Source of the DNA: an uncultured Syntrophobacterales bacterium | Lineage (GTDB): Bacteria; Desulfobacterota; Syntrophia; Syntrophales; UBA5619 | DNA length: 64,000 bases | NCBI GenBank assembly: GCA_903928915.1 | Contig: CAIYSL010000043.1 | Location: 1 to 64,000, forward strand | Reading direction: 5' to 3' | Shown here: positions 50,759 through 59,261 of the stretch, one piece after another | Layout: the number at the start of each line of letters is the position of its first letter | Numbering within the stretch: position 1 is the stretch's first letter | Position numbers and translations under genes: made by a program | The notes under the pieces: generated by a model | The model's database searches: none | The model's input: the letters and a program-made list of their open reading frames with translations, nothing else | Told to the model about the DNA's origin: nothing

Positions 50759-52804
50759 CTATACCCTGTTCAACTCCCGCCGTACGGCAATACCCAATGT
50801 TTCCATCATATAGGGCTTGCGCACATAGGCGCCCACCCCGAGAGACTGGGCGGCGCGCACCCGCTCGGTGTCGGAGAAGCCGCTCACGATGATCGCCCGT
50901 TGCCCCGGGACGATCTCGAGGATGCTCCGGTACGTGTCCAGCCCGTCCATACCGCGATCCATGATCATGTCGAGCAACACCAGGTCCGCCTTGTGCTCCC
51001 TGAGGTATGCCACCGCCTCCTCGCCGCTGGAGACGCAGGCGACGCGGTAATTCAGCTTCCCGAGCATATCGGCCGCCAGGTCCCGCTGCCCCTGGACGTC
51101 GTCCACCACGAGAATCGATTCGCCGCTTCCCCGGTACGCGGAGATCGCCAGCGGAACGGACAGGGCGGAGAGCTCTTCTCGCGTGACGGGAAAATACAGG
51201 GTAAAGATGCTCCCGTTTCCCTCCTCGCTTTTGACGTTGATGTACCCGTCATGATCCTGGACGGTGCCCCAGACTACGGCCAGCCCCAGGCCCGTCCCGC
51301 TTCTCCCCATGACCTTCTTCGTGTAGAACGGTTCGAAGATGCGTTTCAGGTCAGCCGCGGGTATGCCTTCCCCGGTATCGGAAACCGTGAGAACCGCATA
51401 ATTCCCCGGCCGAACCTGGTCGTAGCCCTGAAGCGGCTCGGAGAGGCGCCGATTGGCCGTTGCGATCGTCACAACGCCGCCCTGTTTCATCGCCTCGCTT
51501 GCATTGGCGATCAGGTTATACAGAGACTTGGCCAGGTGCACCGATGAGCCGGAGACGTTCGGCAGGTCGGCCGCAAGATCGGTCCTGATCGTCACGCCGG
51601 GATGGTAGGAGCGGAGCTTGGCGAGCTCCGGTGAACGCAGACACTCCGCGACGACCTGATTCAGGTTGAGGACGTCCTTGGTCGGCACCCCCCGTCGGGC
51701 CAGGGTCAGCAGATCCTGCACGATTGCGGCGGCCCGCTGCCCTCCTTCCATGATCGTGGTGAGGCTGGGCCGGATCGGATTCGCCTCGTCCATTTCCACC
51801 AGGAGCAATTCCGCAAACCCGACGACGGTGCCCAGCACGTTATTGAGGTCGTGGGCGACGCCGCCCGCAAGGGTCCCGAGCGCCTCCATCTTCTCCGCAC
51901 GGTTCAAGCGCTCCACCAGCCTGCGATTTTCCTCCTCCGCATGGGTGCGCGCAGTCACGTCGCGGATGTTCATCGCAAACCCCGCGATTATCCCGTCGTC
52001 GAGGAGATTCCTGCCGATGCCCTCCATGACGACGATGGCCCCGTTCTTGTGCCTGATGCGGAAGCTGTTATGGATGGGGCGTTCCTTCGTGAGCAAGGCG
52101 ATGCCGAAGTCCTCGACGGCCCTCGGCAAATCCTCCGGGATGATGAAATCGAAGGCGTTCTTTCCCCGCAGCTCCTCCGGGGCATAGCCGAGAATGCGCT
52201 CGACGGAGGGGGTCGTGTATTTGATCACGCCCTGTTCATCCACGATGATGAGGACGTCGGACGAGCTTTCCGTGATTGCCTTGAAGTACTGCTCGCTCTT
52301 TCTGAGCAGCCCCTCCATGCGCTTCCGGTCGGTGATCTCATGCGCGACAACGTCGGCGCCTATCGCCGTGCCGTCCGCAGCGTAGATGTTGTGACTGTTC
52401 AACTGGATCCATCTGCGGTTTCCGTCCTTATCGACGATCTCGTATTCGGGATTTGCCGATACTTCCTCCCCGGCCGCAATTTTCATCTGGCGTTCCAGAA
52501 ACAGCTGTCTGCTCTCCTCGGTCAGGACGTCGAATGCCGATATCGAAGGTATCTCCTCCTGGCCGCAGCCGAGAAATTCGCACATGATATCGTTTCCCTT
52601 CAACAACTTTCCCGTTCGGAAGTCGATCTGGTAGATCGCCGAAGGCAAGTTGTCGAAGAGGCGACGATAATCCTCTTCGCTCTTCCGCAGGGCTTCCTCG
52701 ACCCGCCTGAGTTCCGCAGCCGAGTGTTCCAGCTCGCGGATCCTCTGCGTCAAGGCGGAATTCTCTTCGCGGAGCTCTTGTTCTGTTCGCGGCGGACTGG
52801 TCAT
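50759..52804 (-). CDS. PAS sensor histidine kinase with C-terminal receiver domain
   Basis: 681 residues. A coiled coil (about 8-50), a PAS domain (about 50-175; REF-like DYRRLFDNLPSAIYQID), a second PAS (about 180-300; EQYFKAITESSSDVLIIVDE), a HisKA box with AGGVAHDLNNVLG (His318), an HATPase domain with NLIANASEA, DTGEGIP and GTGLGLAVV, and a receiver domain whose phosphate-accepting Asp is Asp612 (LVLLDMIMD). No transmembrane segment and no output domain are seen, so it is a soluble hybrid kinase that must pass phosphate to another protein. The ATG at 52804 has AGGAG upstream. Confidence 0.9.
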   Translation of the reverse strand: MTSPPRTEQELREENSALTQRIRELEHSAAELRRVEEALRKSEEDYRRLFDNLPSAIYQIDFRTGKLLKGNDIMCEFLGCGQEEIPSISAFDVLTEESRQLFLERQMKIAAGEEVSANPEYEIVDKDGNRRWIQLNSHNIYAADGTAIGADVVAHEITDRKRMEGLLRKSEQYFKAITESSSDVLIIVDEQGVIKYTTPSVERILGYAPEELRGKNAFDFIIPEDLPRAVEDFGIALLTKERPIHNSFRIRHKNGAIVVMEGIGRNLLDDGIIAGFAMNIRDVTARTHAEEENRRLVERLNRAEKMEALGTLAGGVAHDLNNVLGTVVGFAELLLVEMDEANPIRPSLTTIMEGGQRAAAIVQDLLTLARRGVPTKDVLNLNQVVAECLRSPELAKLRSYHPGVTIRTDLAADLPNVSGSSVHLAKSLYNLIANASEAMKQGGVVTIATANRRLSEPLQGYDQVRPGNYAVLTVSDTGEGIPAADLKRIFEPFYTKKVMGRSGTGLGLAVVWGTVQDHDGYINVKSEEGNGSIFTLYFPVTREELSALSVPLAISAYRGSGESILVVDDVQGQRDLAADMLGKLNYRVACVSSGEEAVAYLREHKADLVLLDMIMDRGMDGLDTYRSILEIVPGQRAIIVSGFSDTERVRAAQSLGVGAYVRKPYMMETLGIAVRRELNRV

Positions 52805-53025
52805 GGAGTGATCTCCTGCGGCAGCCACAACGGTAGTCTCTGGAGATGAAGCCGGGCAGTACGCCCGTAGGGACGGTGCAAGCGTGCAACACCTATCGGA
52901 TACGCAGCGAGATGTCAATGGAAATGTTGACCCGTGCCGCGGCACGACAGCGGGCCTGACGGCCATGTCGAGACGTGCGCATGGCCCTCCCGGTCCGGGC
53001 TGTTCTCGACGGACGATAAGACCTC

Positions 53026-53077
53026 TTTACAAAACGGAAGGATACTCTATAATCGGTCGCGCGTTCAGTGTGCGACC
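53026..53077 (+). promoter_or_regulatory. Strong promoter with start-site inverted repeat for the SDR/acyl-CoA operon
   Basis: TTTACA (53026-53031), 16 bases, TATAAT (53048-53053): the best -10 in the window. An inverted repeat follows immediately, GGTCGC (53055-53060), 11 bases, GCGACC (53072-53077), covering the expected start of transcription, so a repressor site is likely. The gap 52805-53247 has no gene; the leader before the SDR is about 180 bases. Confidence 0.75.
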
Positions 53078-53247
53078 TCTAGCGATAACTCGCGGCCGTT
53101 CAAGGGCAATCAATGGACGGAGCGCTCCGCATGCTCGATTCCGGCGGATAGTCCGCCCCCCGGGGAGCCCGGCGGAGGGAGGCGACGGCGTGCCGCCGCT
53201 GGGCATGACCGCGAATCGGCACCGCGGAATGAAGAGGAGGAAACGGC

Positions 53248-54021
53248 GTGTACACCTACCCGACATACGATCTGCGGGGCAACGTGGCGGTTGTGACCGG
53301 AGCCGGCCGGGGGCTGGGAAAATGGATCGCCCTCGCGCTCGCCAATGCGGGCGCCGATGTTCTGGTGGTTGCGCTCCACAGGGAAACGGCGGAACAAACC
53401 TGCGCCGAGATCAGAGCGCTGGGGCGCCGTTCGCGAGCCCTGGCCGCCGATGTCTCCGACGAGAAGGCAGTGGAGGCGATGATGGCGGCTGCCGAGGCGG
53501 ACCTGGGCAGGCTCGACATCCTGGTCAACAACGCAGGGGTGAATGTGCATAAGACGGCCCTCGACGTCACGCCCGCAGACTTCGCCCGGGTCGTCGACGT
53601 GAACCAGAAAGGGGTCTTTTTCTGCAGCCAGGCCGCTGCCAAACGGATGATCCCGAGAGGCGGGGGGAAGATCATCAACATCGCCTCCAGCGTCGCGTTT
53701 CTGGTGCGGGCGGGCATCCCCAACTCGGTATACGCCATGACCAAGGCGGGCATCGTCATGCTGACCAAGGCGCTGGCCGAGGAGTGGGCCCGCTTCAATA
53801 TCAACGTCAACGCCGTGGCCCCGGGCTATTTTTCCACCCCGCTCGTCGAAGACAGGATCAAAGACGAGCAGATGTACCGCACCATCGTTTCATCCACGCC
53901 CCTCGGGCGGGTGGGCAGGCCCGAAGACATCATGGGGGGCGTCGTTTTTCTTGCCTCCGCGGCATCTTCCTACATCACCGGCCAGACCATCTGCATCGAC
54001 GGCGGACGCACCGTTCTGTGA
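53248..54021 (+). CDS. Short-chain dehydrogenase/reductase (FabG-like)
   Basis: 257 residues, classical [11 protein letters not shown] (17-24) for cofactor binding, NNAG, a catalytic Ser in NIASSVAF, and YxxxK at Tyr162 and Lys166, ending with DGGRTVL. It starts with GTG at 53248 behind GAGGAGG. It is the first gene after a strong promoter, followed by acyl-CoA synthetase, acyl-CoA dehydrogenase and cyclase genes. It should oxidise or reduce a hydroxy/keto group in that pathway, possibly on the CoA ester. Confidence 0.9.
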   Translation: MYTYPTYDLRGNVAVVTGAGRGLGKWIALALANAGADVLVVALHRETAEQTCAEIRALGRRSRALAADVSDEKAVEAMMAAAEADLGRLDILVNNAGVNVHKTALDVTPADFARVVDVNQKGVFFCSQAAAKRMIPRGGGKIINIASSVAFLVRAGIPNSVYAMTKAGIVMLTKALAEEWARFNINVNAVAPGYFSTPLVEDRIKDEQMYRTIVSSTPLGRVGRPEDIMGGVVFLASAASSYITGQTICIDGGRTVL

Positions 54022-54037
54022 TGCAAAGGAGAAGGCG

Positions 54038-55543
54038 ATGGATCTCGTGCAGTTCCTCAAAGAGCGGGTTCACCGGTACGGCAGCCGGGCCCTGATTCAC
54101 GGAGAAGAGGGGACGATAACGTACCGGGAATTCGATGCCGTCACGGACAGGATCGCTCGGGGCCTCGAACGTCTCGGCGTACACCCCGGGGACCCTGTGG
54201 CGGTTCTCCATCCGAACAGCGCCCAGACCCTCATTGCCTTCTTCGCCATCATCAAGGCGGGGGGCGTGGTCGTGCCCATCAACCCGCTGTACACGCCGCG
54301 GGAGGCGACGTACCTCCTCACCGATTCGGAAGCGGCAGTGCTGATCACCCACGAAGACTTTTCGCCTCTCGTGGACGAGATCACAAGGAATACGCCCCGC
54401 CTGAAGCGGGTAGTCCTGAGGCGCAGGACCGAGACCGTGGAATCGGAGATTGCGTCCCTGGCAGGGGGGGACCTCGCGCCGGCAGGGGAGCGGGGGCTGC
54501 ATTCCCACGACCCGGCCCTCATGTTCTACACCTCCGGCACGACGGGCAACCCCAAGGGCGTCGTCCTGACCCACGGCAATTTCTGTTTCGGCGGGCCGAA
54601 CATTGCCCAGAGTTATGGTTTGCGCGAGGATGACGTCTCGATCGTCGCCCTGCCCATGAACCATGTCTTCTCGATCGCCAGCCCCTTTTTCGGCAGTCTG
54701 AGCTCGGGCGGCGCCGTCGCGGTGGTCGAACGGTTCAAGCCCCGCACCGTCTTCGCGGCGATAGAGAAGTACCGGGTGACCTGGTTCCCCGGCGTTCCGA
54801 CCATGTTCATCATGCTGCTCAACTCCCTTCCTGAGAACACGCACGACATCTCGTCGCTGCGGATGGGTCTTTCCGGAGGCGCTTCCCTCCCGGTCGAGGT
54901 CCTGAGGATGTGGGAGGAGGCCTTCCGGGCGGAGGTGATCGAAGTGTACGGCCTGACCGAATCGACGGGCCTGGTCACCGCCAACCCCGTCTACGGGGTG
55001 CGCAAGCCCGGTTCGGTCGGCGTGACCGTCGCGGGCGTGACCGCCAAGGTGGTGAACAAGGACGGGGACGAATGCCCGCCCGCTGAAGTAGGGCATCTCC
55101 TCTTCCGGGGACCGAACGCCACCCGGGGATACTTCAAACTGCCCGACGAGACGCGGGAGAGAATACGGGACGGCTGGGTCCGTACGGGGGATCACGCGTA
55201 CCGAGATGAAGAGGGATATTTTTTCCTGGTCGGCCGTGAACAGGAGCTGATCATCTCGGGGGGCTACAACATCTACCCCCGCGAGATAGAGGAGGTCCTC
55301 CATACGCATCCGGCCGTCAGTGAAACGGCGGTCATCGGTGCGGCGGATCCGGTCAAGGGCGAGGTCCCGAAGGCCTTTGTCACCCTGAAACAGGGTGAAA
55401 CGGCGACGGAAGAGGAATTGCGGGAGCACTGCAGGAGGAACCTCGCCCCGTACAAGGTTCCGAGAATCGCCTTCGTCGCGGAGCTGCCGAAGAACGCGAC
55501 GGGAAAGATCATGAAAAAGGAACTCCCGCGACAAGAGAGGTAA
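54038..55543 (+). CDS. AMP-forming acyl-CoA synthetase
   Basis: 501 residues of the ANL superfamily. P-loop-like YTSGTTGNPKG (164-174), the A5 block VYGLTESTG, and WVRTGDHAYRDEEGYFFLVGR-type hinge residues in separate parts. The C-terminal ATGKIMKK holds the adenylation lysine. It is similar to medium-chain/aryl acid CoA ligases. Unlike the ADP-forming ligase at 19318, it would spend two high-energy bonds. It starts 17 bases after the SDR and ends 4 bases before the acyl-CoA dehydrogenase. Confidence 0.92.
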   Translation: MDLVQFLKERVHRYGSRALIHGEEGTITYREFDAVTDRIARGLERLGVHPGDPVAVLHPNSAQTLIAFFAIIKAGGVVVPINPLYTPREATYLLTDSEAAVLITHEDFSPLVDEITRNTPRLKRVVLRRRTETVESEIASLAGGDLAPAGERGLHSHDPALMFYTSGTTGNPKGVVLTHGNFCFGGPNIAQSYGLREDDVSIVALPMNHVFSIASPFFGSLSSGGAVAVVERFKPRTVFAAIEKYRVTWFPGVPTMFIMLLNSLPENTHDISSLRMGLSGGASLPVEVLRMWEEAFRAEVIEVYGLTESTGLVTANPVYGVRKPGSVGVTVAGVTAKVVNKDGDECPPAEVGHLLFRGPNATRGYFKLPDETRERIRDGWVRTGDHAYRDEEGYFFLVGREQELIISGGYNIYPREIEEVLHTHPAVSETAVIGAADPVKGEVPKAFVTLKQGETATEEELREHCRRNLAPYKVPRIAFVAELPKNATGKIMKKELPRQER

Positions 55544-55547
55544 ACCC

Positions 55548-56684
55548 ATGGATATCATGCTTTCCGCCGACCAGAAGAGATTCAAGGAGGAGTGCCGCAT
55601 TTTTGCGGAGAAGAAGATCGCTCCGCTCGCGGAGAAGTATGGGGAGACGGATGAGATTCCGGCCGATCTGGTTCGGGCCATGGCCGATCATGGGCTCTTC
55701 CAGCTCCTGGCGCCGGAGGCGCTGGGCGGAAAGGCCGTGAAGTCGCTGCCGCTGTGCCTGGTCAGGGAGCAGCTGGCCGGGGTCTACTGCCCTGCCGATG
55801 TCACCTTTGCGATGCAGGGGCTGGGCAGTTACCCGCTCGTCCTGGCGGGCAACGAGGAGCAGCGGGCGCGGTTCCTGACGAAACTCGGCGCGGGCAAGCT
55901 CCTTGCGACCTACGCCCTTACCGAACCGGAGGCGGGAAGCGATGTCGGCGCCATCGCGACCGAGGCGCGGGAGGCGGCCGGCGGATTCATCCTCAACGGG
56001 ATGAAACGGTTCATCTCGAACGGACAGGCAGCCGATATGGCGGTGACGTTCGCCAAGACCCCGCTGCCGGGAAAGCCCAAGGCCCTCTCCGCCTTCATCG
56101 TGGAAAAGGGGAGGGAGGGGTTCGGCGTGCACAAGCGGCTCAAGATGATCGCCCCTCACGACCTGGCAGAGCTGAAGTTCGAGGATTGCTTCCTCCCCCG
56201 CGAAAACCTCCTGGGGAATCCGGGCGACGGCCTGCGGATCGCTCTGGGGACGCTCGACCTGTTCCGGGTCTCCGTCGGCGCTGCTGCGCTGGGCATCGCC
56301 CAGACGGCCTTCGACGCGGCTCTGGCCTACGCGAAGACGAGGGTGCAGTTCGGCCGTCCGATCGCCGGCTTCCAGGGGATCCAGTTCAAGCTCGCCGACA
56401 TGGCCACCGAGCTGGACGCGACCCGGGCGCTCGTCTACCGGGCCGCGCTCCGGCAGGATGCGAAAGGCGAGCACATCACCCGGGTGGCCTCCATGGCCAA
56501 GCTGTACGCCACCGAAGCCGCCTTCCGCATCGTCGATCAGAGCGTGCAGATCCACGGCGGAATCGGGGTCATGGCCGGCACGACCGTCGAGCGGCTGTAC
56601 CGCGAGATCAGGGCGCTGCGGATTTACGAAGGCACTACCGAGATCCAGAAGCTCGTCATCGCCAGAAGTTTGATCGACCGATAA
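55548..56684 (+). CDS. Acyl-CoA dehydrogenase
   Basis: 378 residues. Standard layout with ALTEPEAGSDVGAI in the FAD domain, QFGRPIAGFQGIQFKLADM and IQIHGG-type helix. The catalytic region reads LRIYEGTTEIQ, so the base Glu of short/medium-chain enzymes is intact, in contrast to the paralog at 18104. FAD-dependent alpha,beta-dehydrogenation of the CoA ester formed by the preceding ligase is the simple reading. Confidence 0.93.
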   Translation: MDIMLSADQKRFKEECRIFAEKKIAPLAEKYGETDEIPADLVRAMADHGLFQLLAPEALGGKAVKSLPLCLVREQLAGVYCPADVTFAMQGLGSYPLVLAGNEEQRARFLTKLGAGKLLATYALTEPEAGSDVGAIATEAREAAGGFILNGMKRFISNGQAADMAVTFAKTPLPGKPKALSAFIVEKGREGFGVHKRLKMIAPHDLAELKFEDCFLPRENLLGNPGDGLRIALGTLDLFRVSVGAAALGIAQTAFDAALAYAKTRVQFGRPIAGFQGIQFKLADMATELDATRALVYRAALRQDAKGEHITRVASMAKLYATEAAFRIVDQSVQIHGGIGVMAGTTVERLYREIRALRIYEGTTEIQKLVIARSLIDR

Positions 56685-56698
56685 CCGAGGAGGGGAAG

Positions 56699-57496
56699 AT
56701 GGAGCAGTACCTGAACGACCTGCTTGCCAAGGCACGCGTGTACGACCTCGGCATGCCCTACTTCGCCGGCATGCCGCACCACCCCAACCAGCCCCCCTTC
56801 GCCTACACCCTGACCAAGAAGCACGGCGACGTCACGCTCACGGAGGAGAAGATAAGCTTCTGCAACGACCTGTTCGTCATGGGGGGCCATACGGGGACGC
56901 ACCTGGATGCCAAGGCCCACGTGGCGTGCCGTTCGATCGTCTGCGACGATTTGGACATCACGGACCTCCAGGATTATCGGGACGGCCTGCGGGTACTGGG
57001 CATCGACACGACGCCGCCCATCGTCAGGCGGGGCGTGCTCCTCGACATCCCCCGGTCGGTCGGGTGCGAGGTGCTGCCCCTCGACTTCGGCATCGGAAAG
57101 GAGGAGATGGAGCGGGCCGCCGGGGCCGAAGGGGTGGAGATTGCCGCGGGGGACGTGGTCCTGGTGCGGACGGGATGGATCCGATACTGGGGGGACCGGC
57201 AGAAGTACGTCTCCGCGGAGAAGGGGGCGCCGGGCGTCGTCGAGAGCGGTGCACGCTATCTTGCCCAGCGGAAGGTCGCCTTTACCGGCTCCGACACGAC
57301 GGCCTACGACCGCATTCCCCCCCACCACTTGCCCTGCCACGTCATCCTGCTGGCGCAGAACGGAATCCAGATCATGGAGATGCTCAATCTCGAAGAACTT
57401 GCGCGGGAAGAGGCGTTCACCTTCCTGTTCATCGCCCTTCCGCTGAAAATCAAGGGGGGGGCGGGTTCCCCCATACGGCCGATCGCCATCGTGTAA
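56699..57496 (+). CDS. Cyclase-family (kynurenine-formamidase-like) metal-dependent hydrolase
   Basis: 265 residues. The family motif HxGTHxDxxxH is complete: His64, Thr67-His68, Asp70 and His74 in GGHTGTHLDAKAH, the Zn/Mn site of kynurenine formamidase and isatin-hydrolase-type enzymes. A late HHLPCHVILL block is also typical. It hydrolyses a cyclic amide, lactone or formamide, or less often acts as a cyclase. It ends the first half of the plus-strand operon, before a 277-base spacer with a palindrome and the TctCBA genes. Confidence 0.88.
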   Translation: MEQYLNDLLAKARVYDLGMPYFAGMPHHPNQPPFAYTLTKKHGDVTLTEEKISFCNDLFVMGGHTGTHLDAKAHVACRSIVCDDLDITDLQDYRDGLRVLGIDTTPPIVRRGVLLDIPRSVGCEVLPLDFGIGKEEMERAAGAEGVEIAAGDVVLVRTGWIRYWGDRQKYVSAEKGAPGVVESGARYLAQRKVAFTGSDTTAYDRIPPHHLPCHVILLAQNGIQIMEMLNLEELAREEAFTFLFIALPLKIKGGAGSPIRPIAIV

Positions 57497-57520
57497 GGTT
57501 GACCGCTGCGGAGAAAAGTT

Positions 57521-57540
57521 CTTACGCCTTTTTGCGTAAG
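57521..57540. repeat. Perfect 7-bp inverted repeat in the spacer before tctCBA
   Basis: CTTACGC, a six-base loop, GCGTAAG. It sits 25 bases after the cyclase-family stop, overlapping a weak TTGACC-17-TTACGC promoter-like pair. The right side lacks a T-run, so a protein-binding site or mRNA hairpin is more likely than a terminator. Confidence 0.5.
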
Positions 57541-57773
57541 TGTGATATGGATACCGCTCCCTCACGAGCTTTCTCACAGGCTCGGGCCGATGGATGCCTG
57601 GCCGACGCCCTGCGGCATCCGGCAAATCAGATCACCTTGACCGGGAGTACTCCCGCAATCCCCGCCGCTCAGGCGAGGGTGCGGGACGCAGCAAGCACTG
57701 GGTTCTTCCCTGCCGGGAAGCCCCGTCTGCGGGCGGGGAGATTCACGCAATCATCAATCAAGGAGGTTTTGGG

Positions 57774-58775
57774 ATGAAAATCGCAATGCGCCAGTGGTTG
57801 ACGAGGGGAATGGGGATGGTCGGCGGAGTGTGCTGCTTCCTGCTGGTGTTCATGCTCGCACTGCCCGGTGTTGCCCCGGCCCAGGAAAAGTATCCGGCCA
57901 AGCCGATCAATTTCATCATCGGCTATCCGGCCGGGGGGACCACGGATATCTGCGCCCGGCCCCTTGTGAGCGCCGCCGCCAAGATCCTGGGGCAACCGGT
58001 CGTGGTGGTGAACAAGCCCGGGGGCGGTTCGGCGGTGGCCGTTGCCCTCCTGAAGACCGAGAAGTCCGACGGATACACGATCGGCATCCTGCCCAGCGGC
58101 GCGGTCCTGAGCCAGCACATGCGCAAGGTTCCCTACGACTCGGCCAAGGATTTCACCCCGATCATGCAGTATGCCGTCTACCTGTACGGGATGGTCGTCC
58201 AGACCGATTCTCCCTGGAAGACCTTCAAGGAGTTCATCGACTACGCCAAGGCCAACCCGGGGAAGATCCGCTACGCCACGGCCGGACCCGGGACCCCGCA
58301 GCATCTGGTCATGGAGCGGCTGGCCATCCAGGAGAAGATCAAATGGACGCACGTCCCCTTCGAGGGCGGCGGCCCGGCGGTCTCGGCCCTGCTGGGCGGC
58401 CATGTGGAGGTGATCTCCCAGACCACGGAGTGGAAGAAGCACGTGGAGTCGGGGCGGCTGCGGCTGCTGGCGGTGTACGGCGAAAAGCGGATGCCGGATT
58501 TTCCGAATGCGCCGACCCTGCTCGAGTTGGGCTATAACATCACCGCCCCGAGCCTCATCTCCATCATCGGCCCCAAGGGGCTTTCCCCCCAGGTCGTCGA
58601 CACGCTGCACGGGGCCTTCAAAAAGGCGATGGACGATCCGGATTTCATCAAGGCCGGCAACCAGATGGACCAGCCCTTCCTGTACCGCGGTCCCAAGGAC
58701 CTGGAGAAGCACCTGGTCCAGATGAACGACGAGGTCGGGACCCTGATCCGCAACCTGGGTCTCCGGAAAGAGTAG
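57774..58775 (+). CDS. tctC: Tripartite tricarboxylate transporter periplasmic receptor TctC (Bug 7)
   Basis: 333 residues. Signal peptide with a long hydrophobic core ending near APAQE (about 37), then YPAKPINFIIGYPAGGTTD and NKPGGGSAV. The binding loop after the second strand carries SDGYTIGIL. The ATG at 57774 has AAGGAGG upstream. It is the only receptor in the window directly followed by tctB and tctA (13 and then 8 bases apart), so the three form one complete importer. Confidence 0.95.
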   Translation: MKIAMRQWLTRGMGMVGGVCCFLLVFMLALPGVAPAQEKYPAKPINFIIGYPAGGTTDICARPLVSAAAKILGQPVVVVNKPGGGSAVAVALLKTEKSDGYTIGILPSGAVLSQHMRKVPYDSAKDFTPIMQYAVYLYGMVVQTDSPWKTFKEFIDYAKANPGKIRYATAGPGTPQHLVMERLAIQEKIKWTHVPFEGGGPAVSALLGGHVEVISQTTEWKKHVESGRLRLLAVYGEKRMPDFPNAPTLLELGYNITAPSLISIIGPKGLSPQVVDTLHGAFKKAMDDPDFIKAGNQMDQPFLYRGPKDLEKHLVQMNDEVGTLIRNLGLRKE

Positions 58776-58788
58776 CGGTTCCGGTCCC

Positions 58789-59253
58789 ATGGCCAAGTTC
58801 AACAACGACCAAATCAGCGCAGCGGTCTGGCTCGCCGTGGGCGTCGCCGTCGCCCTCGGCTCGCTCAACTACGGTCTCGGGCCGCTCGCCGCACCCGGCA
58901 CCGGGTTTTTGCCGTTTTTGGCCGGCTGCGCCATCGCGCTTTTGGCCTCGATCGGACTGATCCTCGCGACGCTCAAGCGGCACGCCGGGGTCGGGTGGAC
59001 GCCTATCCTGCGCGGCGTCCGCTGGCAAAAACCGCTGCTCGTGCTGGCAGCCCTTTTTGCCTATGCCCTGTTGATGAAGCCCCTGGGCTTTGTCCTGTGC
59101 ACGGTCCTGTTCATCGGGTTTCTGCTGCGGGCCGTGGAGCCGCAGCGCTGGCCCGTGGTGATCGGCGGGGCCGTTGCTGCGGCCTGCGGTGCGTACGCGG
59201 TTTTCAACCTCTGGCTGAAGACGCAGCTTCCCCGGGGCCCCTGGGGCTTTTAG
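58789..59253 (+). CDS. tctB: Tripartite tricarboxylate transporter small membrane subunit TctB
   Basis: 154 residues with four hydrophobic segments, starting AVWLAVGVAVALGSLNYG and containing PGTGFLPFLAGCAI, a TctB-type signature. The ATG at 58789 is 13 bases after tctC. No strong ribosome site is seen, so it may depend on coupling to tctC. It is more similar in layout than in sequence to the TctB at 8789. Confidence 0.92.
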   Translation: MAKFNNDQISAAVWLAVGVAVALGSLNYGLGPLAAPGTGFLPFLAGCAIALLASIGLILATLKRHAGVGWTPILRGVRWQKPLLVLAALFAYALLMKPLGFVLCTVLFIGFLLRAVEPQRWPVVIGGAVAAACGAYAVFNLWLKTQLPRGPWGF

Positions 59254-59261
59254 GAGCGGCC

